Assembly: GCA_910585735.1 (NCBI GenBank)
Contig: CAJUEU010000025.1
Span: 1 to 27,542, forward strand
DNA length: 27,542 nucleotides
Direction: 5' to 3'
From: an uncultured Oscillospiraceae bacterium
Lineage (GTDB): Bacteria > Bacillota > Clostridia > Oscillospirales > Oscillospiraceae
The notes under the pieces are model-generated. The model did not search any database and was not told where the DNA came from. It saw only the letters and a program-made list of their open reading frames with translations. The position numbers and the translations under genes are program-made. Shown here piece by piece: positions 1 to 6,884 of this stretch. Every line of letters begins with the position of its first letter. The stretch's first letter is position 1.

Positions 1-251
1 CGGTGCTGGGGCTTTTCGTGAACCTCCACCTCCCCTCCCTGAACTGGGAGAACGAAACGAGGGTGGTGAAGCAGAGCGCCGCCTCCATGACGGCCTGCTT
101 CATCGGCATGGCCCTCCCCATCCTCTGCGCCTTGGCGGCGGTGTTCTTCCCCTTCCCCTGGGTCCGCCCCGCCCTCTGCGCCCTTTTGCTGCTCCTCACC
201 CTCATACTCTGGCAGGTGGTCTGCCGGTATGACCTGAAAAAACTGGCCTGA
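1..251 (+). CDS. C-terminal end of an ABC-exporter membrane protein (partial)
   Basis: The reading frame is open from the window edge to a TGA at 249-251, so only the last ~82 residues are present. The visible part has a soluble stretch containing NLHLPSLNWENE and VVKQSAAS, followed by two hydrophobic segments (about residues 30-50 and 57-74) and a short basic tail ending DLKKLA. The combination of a 'P-x-L-x-W-x-N-E ... VKQS' stretch before the last two helices is typical of Firmicutes ABC-2-type exporter permeases (the putative ABC exporter family). The apparent GTG at position 3 is not a true start. A terminator follows 16 bp after the stop. The substrate cannot be told from this fragment. 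Confidence 0.5.
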   Translation, partial: VLGLFVNLHLPSLNWENETRVVKQSAASMTACFIGMALPILCALAAVFFPFPWVRPALCALLLLLTLILWQVVCRYDLKKLA

Positions 252-266
252 ACCCATCCAACCACT

Positions 267-300
267 CCCCCGGCGCTCCAAAACTGCCGGGGGATTTTGT
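267..300 (+). terminator. Intrinsic terminator after the partial permease gene
   Basis: An 8-bp G+C stem (CCCCCGGC / GCCGGGGG, 267-274 and 286-293) closes an 11-nt loop and is followed by ATTTTGT. It lies 16 bp downstream of the stop codon at 251. Confidence 0.7.
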
Positions 301-359
301 CTGTCTCGGTCAACCTACGGTTATTTTTGGGCTACAATGTACCGGGAAACTGAAAAAGG

Positions 360-398
360 AAAAAACGAGGGCTGACCGAAAAATCGGTCAGCCCTTTT
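360..398 (-). terminator. Terminator for asnS, possibly bidirectional
   Basis: A perfect 11-bp stem GGGCTGACCGA / TCGGTCAGCCC (369-379 and 384-394) has an AAAA loop. It is flanked by A-rich sequence on the left and TTTT on the right. Read on the - strand the stem is followed by TCGTTTTTT, so it should end asnS transcripts, about 165 nt beyond the stop. The four T on the + side allow weaker function in that direction too. Confidence 0.65.
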
Positions 399-557
399 GG
401 TTCTCTTTCAGGTTGCAATGTCAGGCTACAAAGCAGGTAGAGCAGTCGGTTGCTTTCCCTCCGACTCGGACTGCTGGTCTGTAAGCCGTCTTGCGGCTTT
501 CCGCTCAGCCTTGCTCCAGTCCAAACGCCCTCCCTGCCTTCTTCTTCGCCCTTCTCC

Positions 558-1952
558 TTAAAACTCCGCGTTGCCCAGGGTGCGGGGGTGGAGCTCCACA
601 TCACGGATGTTGCTCACCCCGGTGAGGTACATGACCATCCGCTCGAAGCCCAGACCGAAGCCGGCGTGGCGGCAGGAGCCGTACCGGCGCAGGTCGCAGT
701 ACCACCAGTAGTCCTCGGGCTTCATGCCCAGCTCCTGGATACGGCCCTCCAGCAGCTCGATACGCTCTTCGCGCTGGCTCCCGCCGATGATCTCCCCGAT
801 GCCGGGGACCAGGCAGTCGGCGGCGGCCACGGTCTTGCCGTCGTCATTCTGCCGCATATAGAAGGCCTTGATCTCCTTGGGGTAATCGGTGACAAAGACC
901 GGCTTTTTGAAGTGCTGCTCGGTGAGGAAGCGCTCGTGCTCGGTCTGGAGGTCGGCGCCCCACTCCACCTTGTACTCAAACTGGCCGTTGTGGGCCTTCA
1001 GGATCTCCACCGCCTCGGTGTAGGTCACCCGGGCGAAGTCAGAGGCTGCCACATGCTCCAGCCGCTCCTTCAGTCCCTTGTCCACGAAGGCGTTAAAGAA
1101 CTCCATCTCGTCGGGGCAACGCTCCATGACGAAATGGATGATATACTTGATCATGGCCTCGGCGGTATCCATATAATCGGTGAGGTCGGCAAAGGCCATC
1201 TCTGGCTCGATCATCCAGAACTCGGCGGCGTGGCGGGTGGTGTTGGACTTTTCCGCCCGGAAGGTAGGGCCGAAGGTATACACGTCCCCGAAGGCCATGG
1301 CAAAGTTCTCGGCGTTGAGCTGGCCGGAGACCGTCAGGTTGGCCTTCTTGCCAAAAAAGTCCTGACTCCAGTCCACGCTGCCATCGGGCAGGCGGGGCGG
1401 GTCGTTCACATCCAGAGTGGTCACCTGGAACATCTCCCCCGCTCCCTCAGCGTCCGAGCCGGTGATGATGGGGGTGTGGATATAGACGAAGCCCCGGTCC
1501 TGGAAGAAACGGTGGATGGCGTAGGCCGCCACGCTCCGCACCCGGAAGGTGGCCGAAAAGAGGTTGGTCCGGGGCCGGAGGTGCTGGATGGTGCGGAGAA
1601 ACTCCACGCTGTGGCGCTTCTTCTGCAGGGGATATTCCGGGGTGGAGGTTCCCTCTACAGCGATGGTCTGGGCCTTGATCTCCAGAGGCTGCTTGGCCTC
1701 AGGGGTCAGGACCACGGTGCCGGTGACGATCAAAGCGGCGCCCACGTTCTGAGACGCGATCTCCTTATAGTTTTCCAGGATGTTGGCGTCCATCACCACC
1801 TGCAGGTTTTTGAAACAGGAACCGTCGTTGAGCTCCACAAAGCCAAAGGTCTTCATGTCCCGGATGGTCTTGGCCCAGCCCATCACCGTGACGGTCTGAT
1901 TCCCAAAGGACTCCTGATCTGCGAAAATTCGGGCAATGTGTGTGCGTTCCAT
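558..1952 (-). CDS. asnS: Asparaginyl-tRNA synthetase
   Basis: This 464-residue protein charges tRNA-Asn with asparagine in the cytoplasm; its length matches the bacterial AsnRS family (about 466). The N-terminal ~100 residues form the OB-fold anticodon-binding domain (VTVMGWAKTIRDMKTFGFVELNDG). The class II catalytic core follows, with motif 2 in TFRAEKSNTTRHAAEFWMIE and motif 3 in GFGLGFERMVMYLTG. The E-F-W-M-I-E-P-E stretch is typical of AsnRS rather than AspRS. I chose the ATG at 1952 because AAAGGAGC precedes it and the family N-terminus starts there. The open frame runs 60 codons further upstream, but only through the promoter and a palindromic repeat. The gene stands alone, with promoter at 2004-2032 and terminator near 360-394. 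It implies direct tRNA-Asn charging; no transamidation genes are in view. Confidence 0.96.
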   Translation of the reverse strand: MERTHIARIFADQESFGNQTVTVMGWAKTIRDMKTFGFVELNDGSCFKNLQVVMDANILENYKEIASQNVGAALIVTGTVVLTPEAKQPLEIKAQTIAVEGTSTPEYPLQKKRHSVEFLRTIQHLRPRTNLFSATFRVRSVAAYAIHRFFQDRGFVYIHTPIITGSDAEGAGEMFQVTTLDVNDPPRLPDGSVDWSQDFFGKKANLTVSGQLNAENFAMAFGDVYTFGPTFRAEKSNTTRHAAEFWMIEPEMAFADLTDYMDTAEAMIKYIIHFVMERCPDEMEFFNAFVDKGLKERLEHVAASDFARVTYTEAVEILKAHNGQFEYKVEWGADLQTEHERFLTEQHFKKPVFVTDYPKEIKAFYMRQNDDGKTVAAADCLVPGIGEIIGGSQREERIELLEGRIQELGMKPEDYWWYCDLRRYGSCRHAGFGLGFERMVMYLTGVSNIRDVELHPRTLGNAEF

Positions 1953-1977
1953 GTGGGTCCGCTCCTTTCGTATGATT

Positions 1978-1995
1978 CCCGGGCAGTGCCCCGGG
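1978..1995 (-). other. Hairpin in the asnS 5' leader
   Basis: CCCGGG-N6-CCCGGG forms a 6-bp G+C hairpin between the transcription start and the asnS Shine-Dalgarno site. The leader is only ~45 nt, too short for a T-box. Whether the hairpin has a role is unknown. Confidence 0.35.
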
Positions 1996-2003
1996 TTCAT
2001 CCT

Positions 2004-2032
2004 ATTATAAGGGCTTTGGAAGGATTTTGCAA
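2004..2032 (-). promoter_or_regulatory. Sigma-A-type promoter of asnS
   Basis: On the - strand TTGCAA (2027-2032) and TATAAT (2004-2009) are separated by 17 bp. This places the start of transcription near 1997, about 45 nt upstream of the asnS ATG. Confidence 0.75.
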
Positions 2033-2060
2033 GGGGTTTTCTTTGAAAAGGGCGGGCCTG

Positions 2061-2129
2061 GGTCGTTTTGCCCCAAAGGGGCAATGCGACCGGGAACGGT
2101 TGTTCCCGCGAAGCGGGAATGACGTTCCC
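2061..2129. repeat. Paired palindromic repeat element, copy A
   Basis: Two adjoining hairpins. The first (2061-2091) has outer arms GGTCG/CGACC and inner arms TTGCCCC/GGGGCAA. The second (2092-2129) has outer arms GGGAAC/GTTCCC, a small conserved interruption, and inner arms TTCCCGC/GCGGGAA with a GAA loop. The same two-hairpin plan with different but still complementary arm bases recurs at 7531-7585 and 13221-13345. It lies upstream of the asnS promoter and downstream of the permease terminator, outside any gene. Confidence 0.7.
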
Positions 2130-2165
2130 CATCTTTTCCGGTTTTATGGTCTCTGCATAGAGGAC

Positions 2166-2191
2166 AAAAGGGCGGGCCGCAAGGCCCGCCC
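2166..2191 (-). terminator. Terminator of the GntR/ABC operon
   Basis: A perfect 9-bp stem GGGCGGGCC / GGCCCGCCC (2170-2178 and 2183-2191) has a 4-nt loop. On the - strand it is followed by TTTTGTCC. It starts 7 bp past the stop of the last operon gene. Confidence 0.85.
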
Positions 2192-2197
2192 TCTCAC

Positions 2198-2857
2198 TCA
2201 GTTTTTGACATTTGCCCGCAGGATCAGGGCCGAGCCCCCCAGGAGGCTCCCCAGGCAGGCAGCCGCGGCGGCCGCAGCCACCACCGAGGCATTCAGGTTA
2301 TTCAGCGCATGCCAGTCCATCATATTCAGTCCCACCGCCAGGACCATCCACACCCCCCAGGTGATCCAGAAGGCCTTGCGGCCAAAGCGAAGGAGAAGGC
2401 TTCCCACCCCCAGGGCGACGCAGACCACCCCAAGTCCGGCGGCAAAGTAAGCCCACAGGGGAAGCGTCACCGACTCCACATCCACCACCCAGGGAAGGGC
2501 GTTGACCCAGGCCCGGGCGATGAGGCCATCCACCCAGCCCAGCAGGGCGGCAAAGGCCATGGAGGCGGTCACGTTGAGGGCCATGGAGCCCAGGGTGGCC
2601 CAGAGGGCGGTCCTCCGGGTGACACTATACCGCAGGAGCAGGTCCACGTTGATCAGGGGGTAGCCACACCCGGCGAAGAGGTTCATCATAACTCCCACCG
2701 CCAGCAGGACCACCCCACAAATGGCCCCCGAGATGTCCAGCTTCACGGCAAGGAGGAGGATGGCCTCAATAAGCTCATAAACCAGGAAGACGCCACCCTC
2801 CGCCACCAGGAAGGGCCACAGGTCCTCCAGGTTCATTTTCATGGCGTTTTTCAGCAT
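2198..2857 (-). CDS. ABC exporter membrane subunit, second of the pair
   Basis: A 219-residue integral membrane protein, the last gene of the GntR/ABC operon. About five or six hydrophobic segments are visible, for example FLVAEGGVFLVYELIEAILLL, GAICGVVLLAVGVMMNLFAG, WAYFAAGLGVVCVALGVGSLLL and WITWGVWMVLAVGL, plus an alanine-rich last helix. It has no ATPase motif, so it probably forms the membrane channel with its upstream neighbour. The longer frame begins with a GTG at 2866 overlapping the previous stop, but GAGGTG stands 6 nt before the ATG at 2857, so I prefer the ATG. The previous gene stops 5 bp upstream, which suggests translational coupling. I recognise no named family; the role comes from context. 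Confidence 0.75.
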   Translation of the reverse strand: MLKNAMKMNLEDLWPFLVAEGGVFLVYELIEAILLLAVKLDISGAICGVVLLAVGVMMNLFAGCGYPLINVDLLLRYSVTRRTALWATLGSMALNVTASMAFAALLGWVDGLIARAWVNALPWVVDVESVTLPLWAYFAAGLGVVCVALGVGSLLLRFGRKAFWITWGVWMVLAVGLNMMDWHALNNLNASVVAAAAAAACLGSLLGGSALILRANVKN

Positions 2858-2862
2858 ATTGC

Positions 2863-3534
2863 TCACCTCACCACAGTTTTTTGGTTGGAACGGTAGTAGA
2901 CCATCTCACTGACCAGAGCCGCCCCCCCGAAGGCGGCACAGGTCCCCAGGATCACGGTTCGGGAGACGGAGAGGGTCCCGTCGGCCACAAATAAGCTCGC
3001 CACGGTGGCGGCCACCGCCAGGATCATAATGACCACCAGGATCACCGTGGTGATGATCTTGTGCTTCTCGTAAAGGCTCCCCAGGATGGCCCCCATGGGC
3101 TGGAGACACAGCCCCATCACCAGAAAGACAGGGATGGCCTCCGGCTTAATCCAAAGGATGCCGTTCTCCAAAATGCTCTTCCCGTCCGCCAGAGCGGGCA
3201 GATCCAGCAAATGCTCACAGGCAAACCCTGTGACCGCCATGATCCCGGCGCAGCCCAGGCCTGTAACCAGGAAGGCCAGCTGGCTTCCCCAGAAAAAGTC
3301 GGTCCGGCGGCACTGGAAGCTAAGGGCCAGATCTCGGTAGAGGGTGGTGAGGGTGTAGCTGTAAATCAGCAGGAGGATCATGGGAAACATGGGGTACACC
3401 ATCAGATAGGAGGCAAAAAGGTCGGTCTGGGGAAACAGGTAATTGCTCCCCAGGATCAGCGCCCCCAGCGTCAGGTTGGACCACAGGAGCACCGAAACAT
3501 AACGCTCCCAAAGAAAGAGAAGGGCTTGCTTCAT
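2863..3534 (-). CDS. ABC exporter membrane subunit, first of the pair
   Basis: A 223-residue integral membrane protein with about six hydrophobic segments (LLWSNLTLGALILGSNYLF, YLMVYPMFPMILLLIYSYTL, FLVTGLGCAGIMAVTGFA, AIPVFLVMGLCLQPMGAILG, ITTVILVVIMILAVAATVAS, TVILGTCAAFGGAALVSEMVY). The stretch TLYRDLALSFQCRRTDFFWGSQ resembles the cytoplasmic loop seen in small ABC-2-like permeases of YtrA-controlled operons. The start is the ATG at 3534, 13 bp after the ATPase stop and behind a G-rich Shine-Dalgarno site. A longer frame upstream only reads the ATPase gene in another frame. Together with the ATPase and the 2198-2857 protein it should make an exporter or a lipid/antibiotic-sensing complex; the substrate is not evident. 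Confidence 0.78.
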   Translation of the reverse strand: MKQALLFLWERYVSVLLWSNLTLGALILGSNYLFPQTDLFASYLMVYPMFPMILLLIYSYTLTTLYRDLALSFQCRRTDFFWGSQLAFLVTGLGCAGIMAVTGFACEHLLDLPALADGKSILENGILWIKPEAIPVFLVMGLCLQPMGAILGSLYEKHKIITTVILVVIMILAVAATVASLFVADGTLSVSRTVILGTCAAFGGAALVSEMVYYRSNQKTVVR

Positions 3535-3547
3535 GTCGCCCGCCCCC

Positions 3548-4438
3548 TTACTGCTGGATGTCCTCGTGGCCGCAGAGGGCCACGAACACCTTCTGAAGAC
3601 TGAGGGGGGTGATGTCCACATCGGCGTCCCGGGCGGTGGCGAGCTTGGTGCCGTCGCAGCGCACGGTGGCCAGCTTGTGCTTGCCCAGCAGCTGGGTGGC
3701 AAGGACCTCCATGCCCCGGGTGGCCTCATCCACCACGTCCTCCCGGCCGGAAATGCCGTGGAACTGGGAAATGAGCTCCTCGGTGGGGCAGTTCTCAACG
3801 ATCTTCCCCTGGTCCAGAATGATGACCTGCTCGAAGACCGAGGCGGCCTCCTCGATGATGTGGGTGGAGACAATGAAGGTACGGTTTGTCTCCATGTAGT
3901 CCTCCAGCAGGAGCTGGTAGAACCGTTCCCGGGCCACCACGTCCAGTCCGGCGGCCGGTTCGTCCAGGATGGTGAGGGGGGCCCGGCTGGCCAGGGCGAT
4001 GAGAATGGTCACCATGGACATCTGCCCCTTGGAGAGCTGGTGGATCTTTTTCTTGGGGTCCACCTTGAACTCGGCCATGAGCTTGTCGGCATATTCCTGG
4101 TCCCAGCCCGGATAAAAGAGCTTGCCCATCTTCAGGTACTGCTTCACCTTCAGGGTGTTCTGCCCGGTGAAGAGGGTGGCCTGAAGCTCCCGGGAGAAGC
4201 AGATCTGGCTCAAAGCCTTCTGGTTCTCCCACACCGGCTCCCCGCCGTAGGTCACTTCCCCGGCATCCAGGGTGTTTTGCCCGGTGAGGATGCCCAGAAG
4301 GGTGGTCTTCCCCGCCCCGTTGCGGCCGATGAGGCCGTAGATCTTACCGGGCTCGATCTCCAGGTCCAGGTCCTTCAGGACCTCGTTGCTGCCGTAGGAC
4401 TTGCACAGGCCCTTAGCCCTCAGTACGTTTTCATTCAT
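3548..4438 (-). CDS. ABC transporter ATP-binding protein (YtrB-like)
   Basis: A 296-residue ATPase that should power export by the two downstream membrane proteins. Visible motifs are Walker A GRNGAGKTT (residues 38-46), signature LSKGQ (135-139), Walker B LTILDEP with catalytic E160, D-loop AGLD, and switch H193 in STH. The signature reads LSKGQ rather than LSGGQ, as in the YtrB/BcrA-like exporter ATPases found beside GntR regulators. About 90 residues follow the ATPase core. The ATG overlaps the GntR stop by 4 nt (ATGA) and has a strong AAGGAG site 9-10 nt upstream. Operon order is regulator, ATPase, permease, permease. Confidence 0.92.
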   Translation of the reverse strand: MNENVLRAKGLCKSYGSNEVLKDLDLEIEPGKIYGLIGRNGAGKTTLLGILTGQNTLDAGEVTYGGEPVWENQKALSQICFSRELQATLFTGQNTLKVKQYLKMGKLFYPGWDQEYADKLMAEFKVDPKKKIHQLSKGQMSMVTILIALASRAPLTILDEPAAGLDVVARERFYQLLLEDYMETNRTFIVSTHIIEEAASVFEQVIILDQGKIVENCPTEELISQFHGISGREDVVDEATRGMEVLATQLLGKHKLATVRCDGTKLATARDADVDITPLSLQKVFVALCGHEDIQQ

Positions 4439-4818
4439 TCTTCATTCTCTCCTTCCGATTGCGCCAACTCCAGCATGGCCCGCAGCTCCTCCCCCGTGAG
4501 GCCCAGGGACTTGCCCTCCCGGACCAGGGGCTTCACATAACCGTCCATAAAGGCAGCCTTTCGTTTCTCCTTCACCGTTTCCTTCGCTCCCTTCGAGACA
4601 AACATACCGATGCCTCTTCGTTTGTAGAGCACTCCCTCGTCCACCAGAAGGTTCAGCCCCTTGGCCGCCGTGGCCGGGTTGATGCTGTACCCTCTGGAAA
4701 GCTCATTGGTGGAGGGGACCCCCTCTTCCTCCTTGTAGACGCCCCGGAGGATGTCGTCCTCCAGCATCCGGGCGATTTGCAGGTAAATGAGGTCCTTTTC
4801 GTTCAGCTCCTCCCGCAT
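4435..4818 (-). CDS. GntR-family transcriptional regulator, YtrA subfamily
   Basis: A 127-residue regulator that probably represses its own ABC operon. Residues ~1-75 form the GntR winged helix (IYLQIARMLEDDILRGVYKEEEGVPSTNEL, then INPATAAKGLNLLVDEGVLYKRRGIGMFV). The short C-terminal part (~50 residues) lacks any large effector domain, which is the YtrA hallmark. The start is the ATG at 4818 with AAAGGAGG 7 nt upstream; the frame continuing to 4899 only reads through the promoter. The gene leads the operon and overlaps the ATPase gene by 4 nt. In YtrA systems such operons usually respond to cell-wall-active compounds; that trigger is inferred here, not shown. Confidence 0.9.
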   Translation of the reverse strand: MREELNEKDLIYLQIARMLEDDILRGVYKEEEGVPSTNELSRGYSINPATAAKGLNLLVDEGVLYKRRGIGMFVSKGAKETVKEKRKAAFMDGYVKPLVREGKSLGLTGEELRAMLELAQSEGENEE

Positions 4819-4849
4819 AAGCCTGCCTCCTTTCCGTCTTCGGTCCGTT

Positions 4850-4899
4850 GGTTCATTACTTGTGTAATTAACCATATCACCATGATGGCCATTTGTCAA
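4850..4899 (-). promoter_or_regulatory. Promoter and overlapping GntR operator
   Basis: On the - strand TTGACA (4894-4899), a 17-bp spacer and TATGGT (4871-4876) form a near-consensus promoter. A 24-bp inverted repeat, GGTTCATTAC-N4-GTAATTAACC (4850-4873, 9 of 10 pairs matching), overlaps the -10 box and the start point. This is where an autorepressor would bind. It lies 31 bp upstream of the gntR start. Confidence 0.8.
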
Positions 4900-4930
4900 T
4901 AGGGGTTTTGAAAAAAATTTGGTAGGACAT

Positions 4931-4964
4931 AAAAACCGCCCCTTCCAAACTGAAAGGAACGGTT
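4931..4964 (-). terminator. Probable terminator after the lipase gene
   Basis: On the - strand an imperfect stem (AACCG plus TTCC pairing with GGAA plus CGGTT, one side bulged) is followed by TTTTTATG. It begins 20 bp past the lipase stop and ends just before the gntR promoter. Confidence 0.55.
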
Positions 4965-4983
4965 CCCGTTTCGCTTAGAACAC

Positions 4984-5820
4984 TCACATCTGCAGCTCCC
5001 GAAGCTCGGAAACCAAAGAGACATACCAATCCGTGGGGTCCACCAGACCATCCTTGCCCTTCAAGGGTCGGCGGCGGAAGTCCACCTCGTCCATGTGGGA
5101 GACCCCCCGGCCTCCCGTGCCCCGCCAGACCTGCCGGAAATTGGTCCATTGGGCCGACTCCACCGTCACCAAGCCGTCGTTCTCCCCCTCCACCCGGCGG
5201 ATGACAAAATTCATCCACCACATGAAAATGTCGCCGCGACAGGAGGACATGGCCCCGGCGTAGCTGCGGTAGAGAACCCCGGGCACGTCAGGGTTTTGGC
5301 GGTTGAACTCCTCCGCCCAGGCGGTGGTGAACTGAAAGCACACCGAGCAGAAATCGGGGTGCTTGTCCCCGATAAATCGATACCAGGAATTGACGAAAAA
5401 GCCAGCCAGCCGGAACATCCACCGGGGAAGACGCTGGAGGGCGTCCATGGTCCGGGAGCCGTGATGGGGGGTGGAGATGGTGGTCAGCGAGGCCAACTTT
5501 TCCCCGTAGCCCAGAGCGGAGGCCAGATACCGGGCGTCCAGCCCGCCCTTGGAGTGGGCGATGAGGTGGAGCTTTTCGCTGCCGGACTGGGAGAGCACCT
5601 CGTCCACCCGCCCGGCCAGGCCGGCGGCATTCTCCTCCACGGTAGCCCAGCCGTCCTGGCCGCCGAAGTAGACCTGAGCCCCCTTCTCCCGCAGGGCGGT
5701 GGGGATACGGCCCCAGTAGCCCACGTGCTTCCAGTCCCGGAAGCCGGTACCATGGACCAGCAGAATGGGATAACGGGTGGTACAACTTTGGTCAGACATC
5801 CCTTTTCTTCTTTTTCTCAT
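4984..5820 (-). CDS. Lipase-like alpha/beta hydrolase
   Basis: A 278-residue serine hydrolase resembling bacterial triacylglycerol lipases. It shows the oxyanion-hole stretch LLVHGTGFRD (residues 20-29), nucleophile elbow AHSKGG with Ser90, STPHHGS (116-122) as in family I lipases, acid residue Asp215 in ENDGLV, and His242 in SHMDEVDF. The elbow reads A-H-S-K-G instead of G-H-S-x-G, which may place it nearer esterases or PGAP1-like hydrolases. No signal peptide is visible, only a basic start (MRKRRKG), so it is probably cytoplasmic. The start at 5820 has GGGAGG 6 nt upstream and overlaps the DUF3021 stop by 4 nt, so it is translationally coupled. The substrate is unknown. Confidence 0.87.
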   Translation of the reverse strand: MRKRRKGMSDQSCTTRYPILLVHGTGFRDWKHVGYWGRIPTALREKGAQVYFGGQDGWATVEENAAGLAGRVDEVLSQSGSEKLHLIAHSKGGLDARYLASALGYGEKLASLTTISTPHHGSRTMDALQRLPRWMFRLAGFFVNSWYRFIGDKHPDFCSVCFQFTTAWAEEFNRQNPDVPGVLYRSYAGAMSSCRGDIFMWWMNFVIRRVEGENDGLVTVESAQWTNFRQVWRGTGGRGVSHMDEVDFRRRPLKGKDGLVDPTDWYVSLVSELRELQM

Positions 5821-6302
5821 AAATGGCCTCCCTTCTTGCCCAGGCCCAGCTTTTTGCGGATGGCGGTGAGCTCAAAATACCATCGTACCCACCGAATGAG
5901 CCAGACAAGCGCATAGACAGCGGCAAAGGGCACCAAAAAGGTGAGGATCAAACTGGGCAGGGGCTCATAGGGGAAATTCAGCCACACCCAGGCCCAGAGG
6001 GTCAGGGCCATGATGAAGAAGTGAGCCGCCGAGCGGAGCACCACCGTCTTCCCGGTCTCGGCAAAGGGCAGGGTGGACAGGGCGGTCTCGGCTCCAAAGG
6101 CCCCCCAGAGGAGAAATCCCAGGGCCGCGCCAACCGCTTCGGGCACATTGGAATTAAAGCAAAAGGTGAACGCGAAGCCCATTGACCCGCCAAAGAGAGC
6201 CCCGGGCTGGGTGAACCAGGACAGGAACAGGTAGGCCAGCACGCCAATGACCGCACCCACACAAATGCGCCATAGAGCCCGTTTTTTGTCGTCCATGAGC
6301 AT
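5817..6302 (-). CDS. DUF3021 membrane protein, partner of LytTR regulator
   Basis: A 161-residue membrane protein with four hydrophobic segments (RICVGAVIGVLAYLFLSWF, AVGAALGFLLWGAFGAET, SAAHFFIMALTLWAWVWL, LPSLILTFLVPFAAVYALVWLI) and a basic C-terminus. This length and four-helix plan match DUF3021, which is normally encoded right after a stand-alone LytTR regulator, as here. Such pairs are thought to sense something at the membrane and restrain the regulator. The ATG at 6302 has AAAGGAGG 7 nt upstream; an upstream in-frame start would run into a repeat. A 105-bp gap containing two palindromes separates it from the regulator, while the hydrolase gene overlaps it by 4 nt. Confidence 0.82.
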   Translation of the reverse strand: MLMDDKKRALWRICVGAVIGVLAYLFLSWFTQPGALFGGSMGFAFTFCFNSNVPEAVGAALGFLLWGAFGAETALSTLPFAETGKTVVLRSAAHFFIMALTLWAWVWLNFPYEPLPSLILTFLVPFAAVYALVWLIRWVRWYFELTAIRKKLGLGKKGGHL

Positions 6303-6317
6303 AGGGAAACCTCCTTT

Positions 6318-6344
6318 CGGGCCGCTGAGAACAGCGGCCCCTAC
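6318..6344 (-). repeat. 27-nt palindromic repeat, inverted partner 1
   Basis: Read on the - strand it begins GTAGGGGCCG and ends CGGCCCG, with a perfect 9-bp stem GGGCCGCTG / CAGCGGCCC and a 4-nt loop. It lies in the LytTR-DUF3021 gap, just upstream of the DUF3021 Shine-Dalgarno site. Confidence 0.7.
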
Positions 6345-6368
6345 CATTGTCCTTCCCGTCCATCTTTC

Positions 6369-6395
6369 GTAGGGGCCGGTGTCCTCACCGGCCCG
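6369..6395 (+). repeat. 27-nt palindromic repeat, inverted partner 2
   Basis: It begins GTAGGGGCCG and has a perfect 9-bp stem GGGCCGGTG / CACCGGCCC with a TCCT loop. Both arm bases that differ from the partner at 6318-6344 are compensated (G-C versus C-G). It follows the LytTR stop by 12 bp. Confidence 0.7.
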
Positions 6396-6407
6396 TTTGT
6401 CCTGCCA

Positions 6408-6857
6408 TCAAAGCCCCAGTGCCTTTTTAATGTTCTTCACGTTCCGCCGGGAGACCCAGCACACGGTCCCCCCACTGAGGGTCATTTTGATGGTGCCCGT
6501 CAGGGACAGGTCCAGGGCGGTAACCTTTTTGAGGTTCACCAGCTCAGACTGAGAGACCCGAACGAACCGCCGGGAATCCAAGGCCTCCTCCAGCTCGTAG
6601 AGCCGCTCACGAACCCGGTACTCCCCACCCTCGGTCTGGGCAAAGACCGCCTTATCCGCCCCGTAGAACCGCAGGACGTCCCCCGGCTCCAGGGCGGCGA
6701 TCTCCTCCCCCCGGAAGCCCAGCAGGGGTGGGGTTTGGGAGAGGGCCCGCTCCTGGAGGGCCCGGGCCAGAGCCTCCACCTCGGGGGTGAGGGCCGGGGT
6801 CTCGATGACAATATTGGGTCTGTCCAGCTCCGGCCTGATACGAATCTCGATCTCCAC
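6408..6857 (-). CDS. LytTR-domain transcriptional regulator without receiver domain
   Basis: A 149-residue DNA-binding protein. The N-terminal ~50 residues (IEIRIRPELDRPNIVIETP, then a helix EVEALARALQ) lack a receiver fold. Residues ~50-149 form a LytTR domain: ALEPGDVLRFYG, YRVRERLYELEEAL, RRFVRVSQSELVNLKKV, and the ending VSRRNVKNIKKAL. This short type pairs with DUF3021 proteins, encoded next. The GTG at 6857 is chosen because the conserved N-terminus begins there behind a G-rich stretch. A frame continuing upstream enters a 121-bp repeat element. No promoter is obvious in the 27 bp before that element, so the promoter may lie inside or beyond it. The gene probably regulates its own operon; its target sites are not visible. 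Confidence 0.85.
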   Translation of the reverse strand: MEIEIRIRPELDRPNIVIETPALTPEVEALARALQERALSQTPPLLGFRGEEIAALEPGDVLRFYGADKAVFAQTEGGEYRVRERLYELEEALDSRRFVRVSQSELVNLKKVTALDLSLTGTIKMTLSGGTVCWVSRRNVKNIKKALGL

Positions 6858-6884
6858 GGTCTCCCACCCCTTTTCTCCCCTGAC

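Larger units (their letters stand above)
252..557. other. 306-bp gene-free stretch between convergent genes
   Basis: The stretch lies between the + strand permease stop and the - strand asnS stop. It holds the + strand terminator at 267-300 and a hairpin/terminator at 360-398. The part at 400-557 has local inverted repeats (AGCAGTC near 442 with GACTGCT near 470, and AAGCCG/CGGCTT near 483-497) but no credible ORF or tRNA. Read on the - strand it would be a ~160-nt 3' untranslated region of asnS. Confidence 0.5.

Noticed and set aside
420..480. tRNA-like stretch with GTAGAGCAGTCGG near 437
   Set aside because: It cannot be folded into a full cloverleaf: there is no acceptor stem or T-arm GTTCGA-type sequence at the right distance.
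1953..2060. T-box leader for asnS
   Set aside because: The leader from the predicted promoter is only ~45 nt, with no specifier-loop or T-box sequence and no attenuator.
450..2450. 666-codon open frame on the + strand
   Set aside because: It is antisense to asnS and the neighbouring membrane gene, lacks a ribosome binding site and conserved motifs, and arises from G+C-rich codon use.
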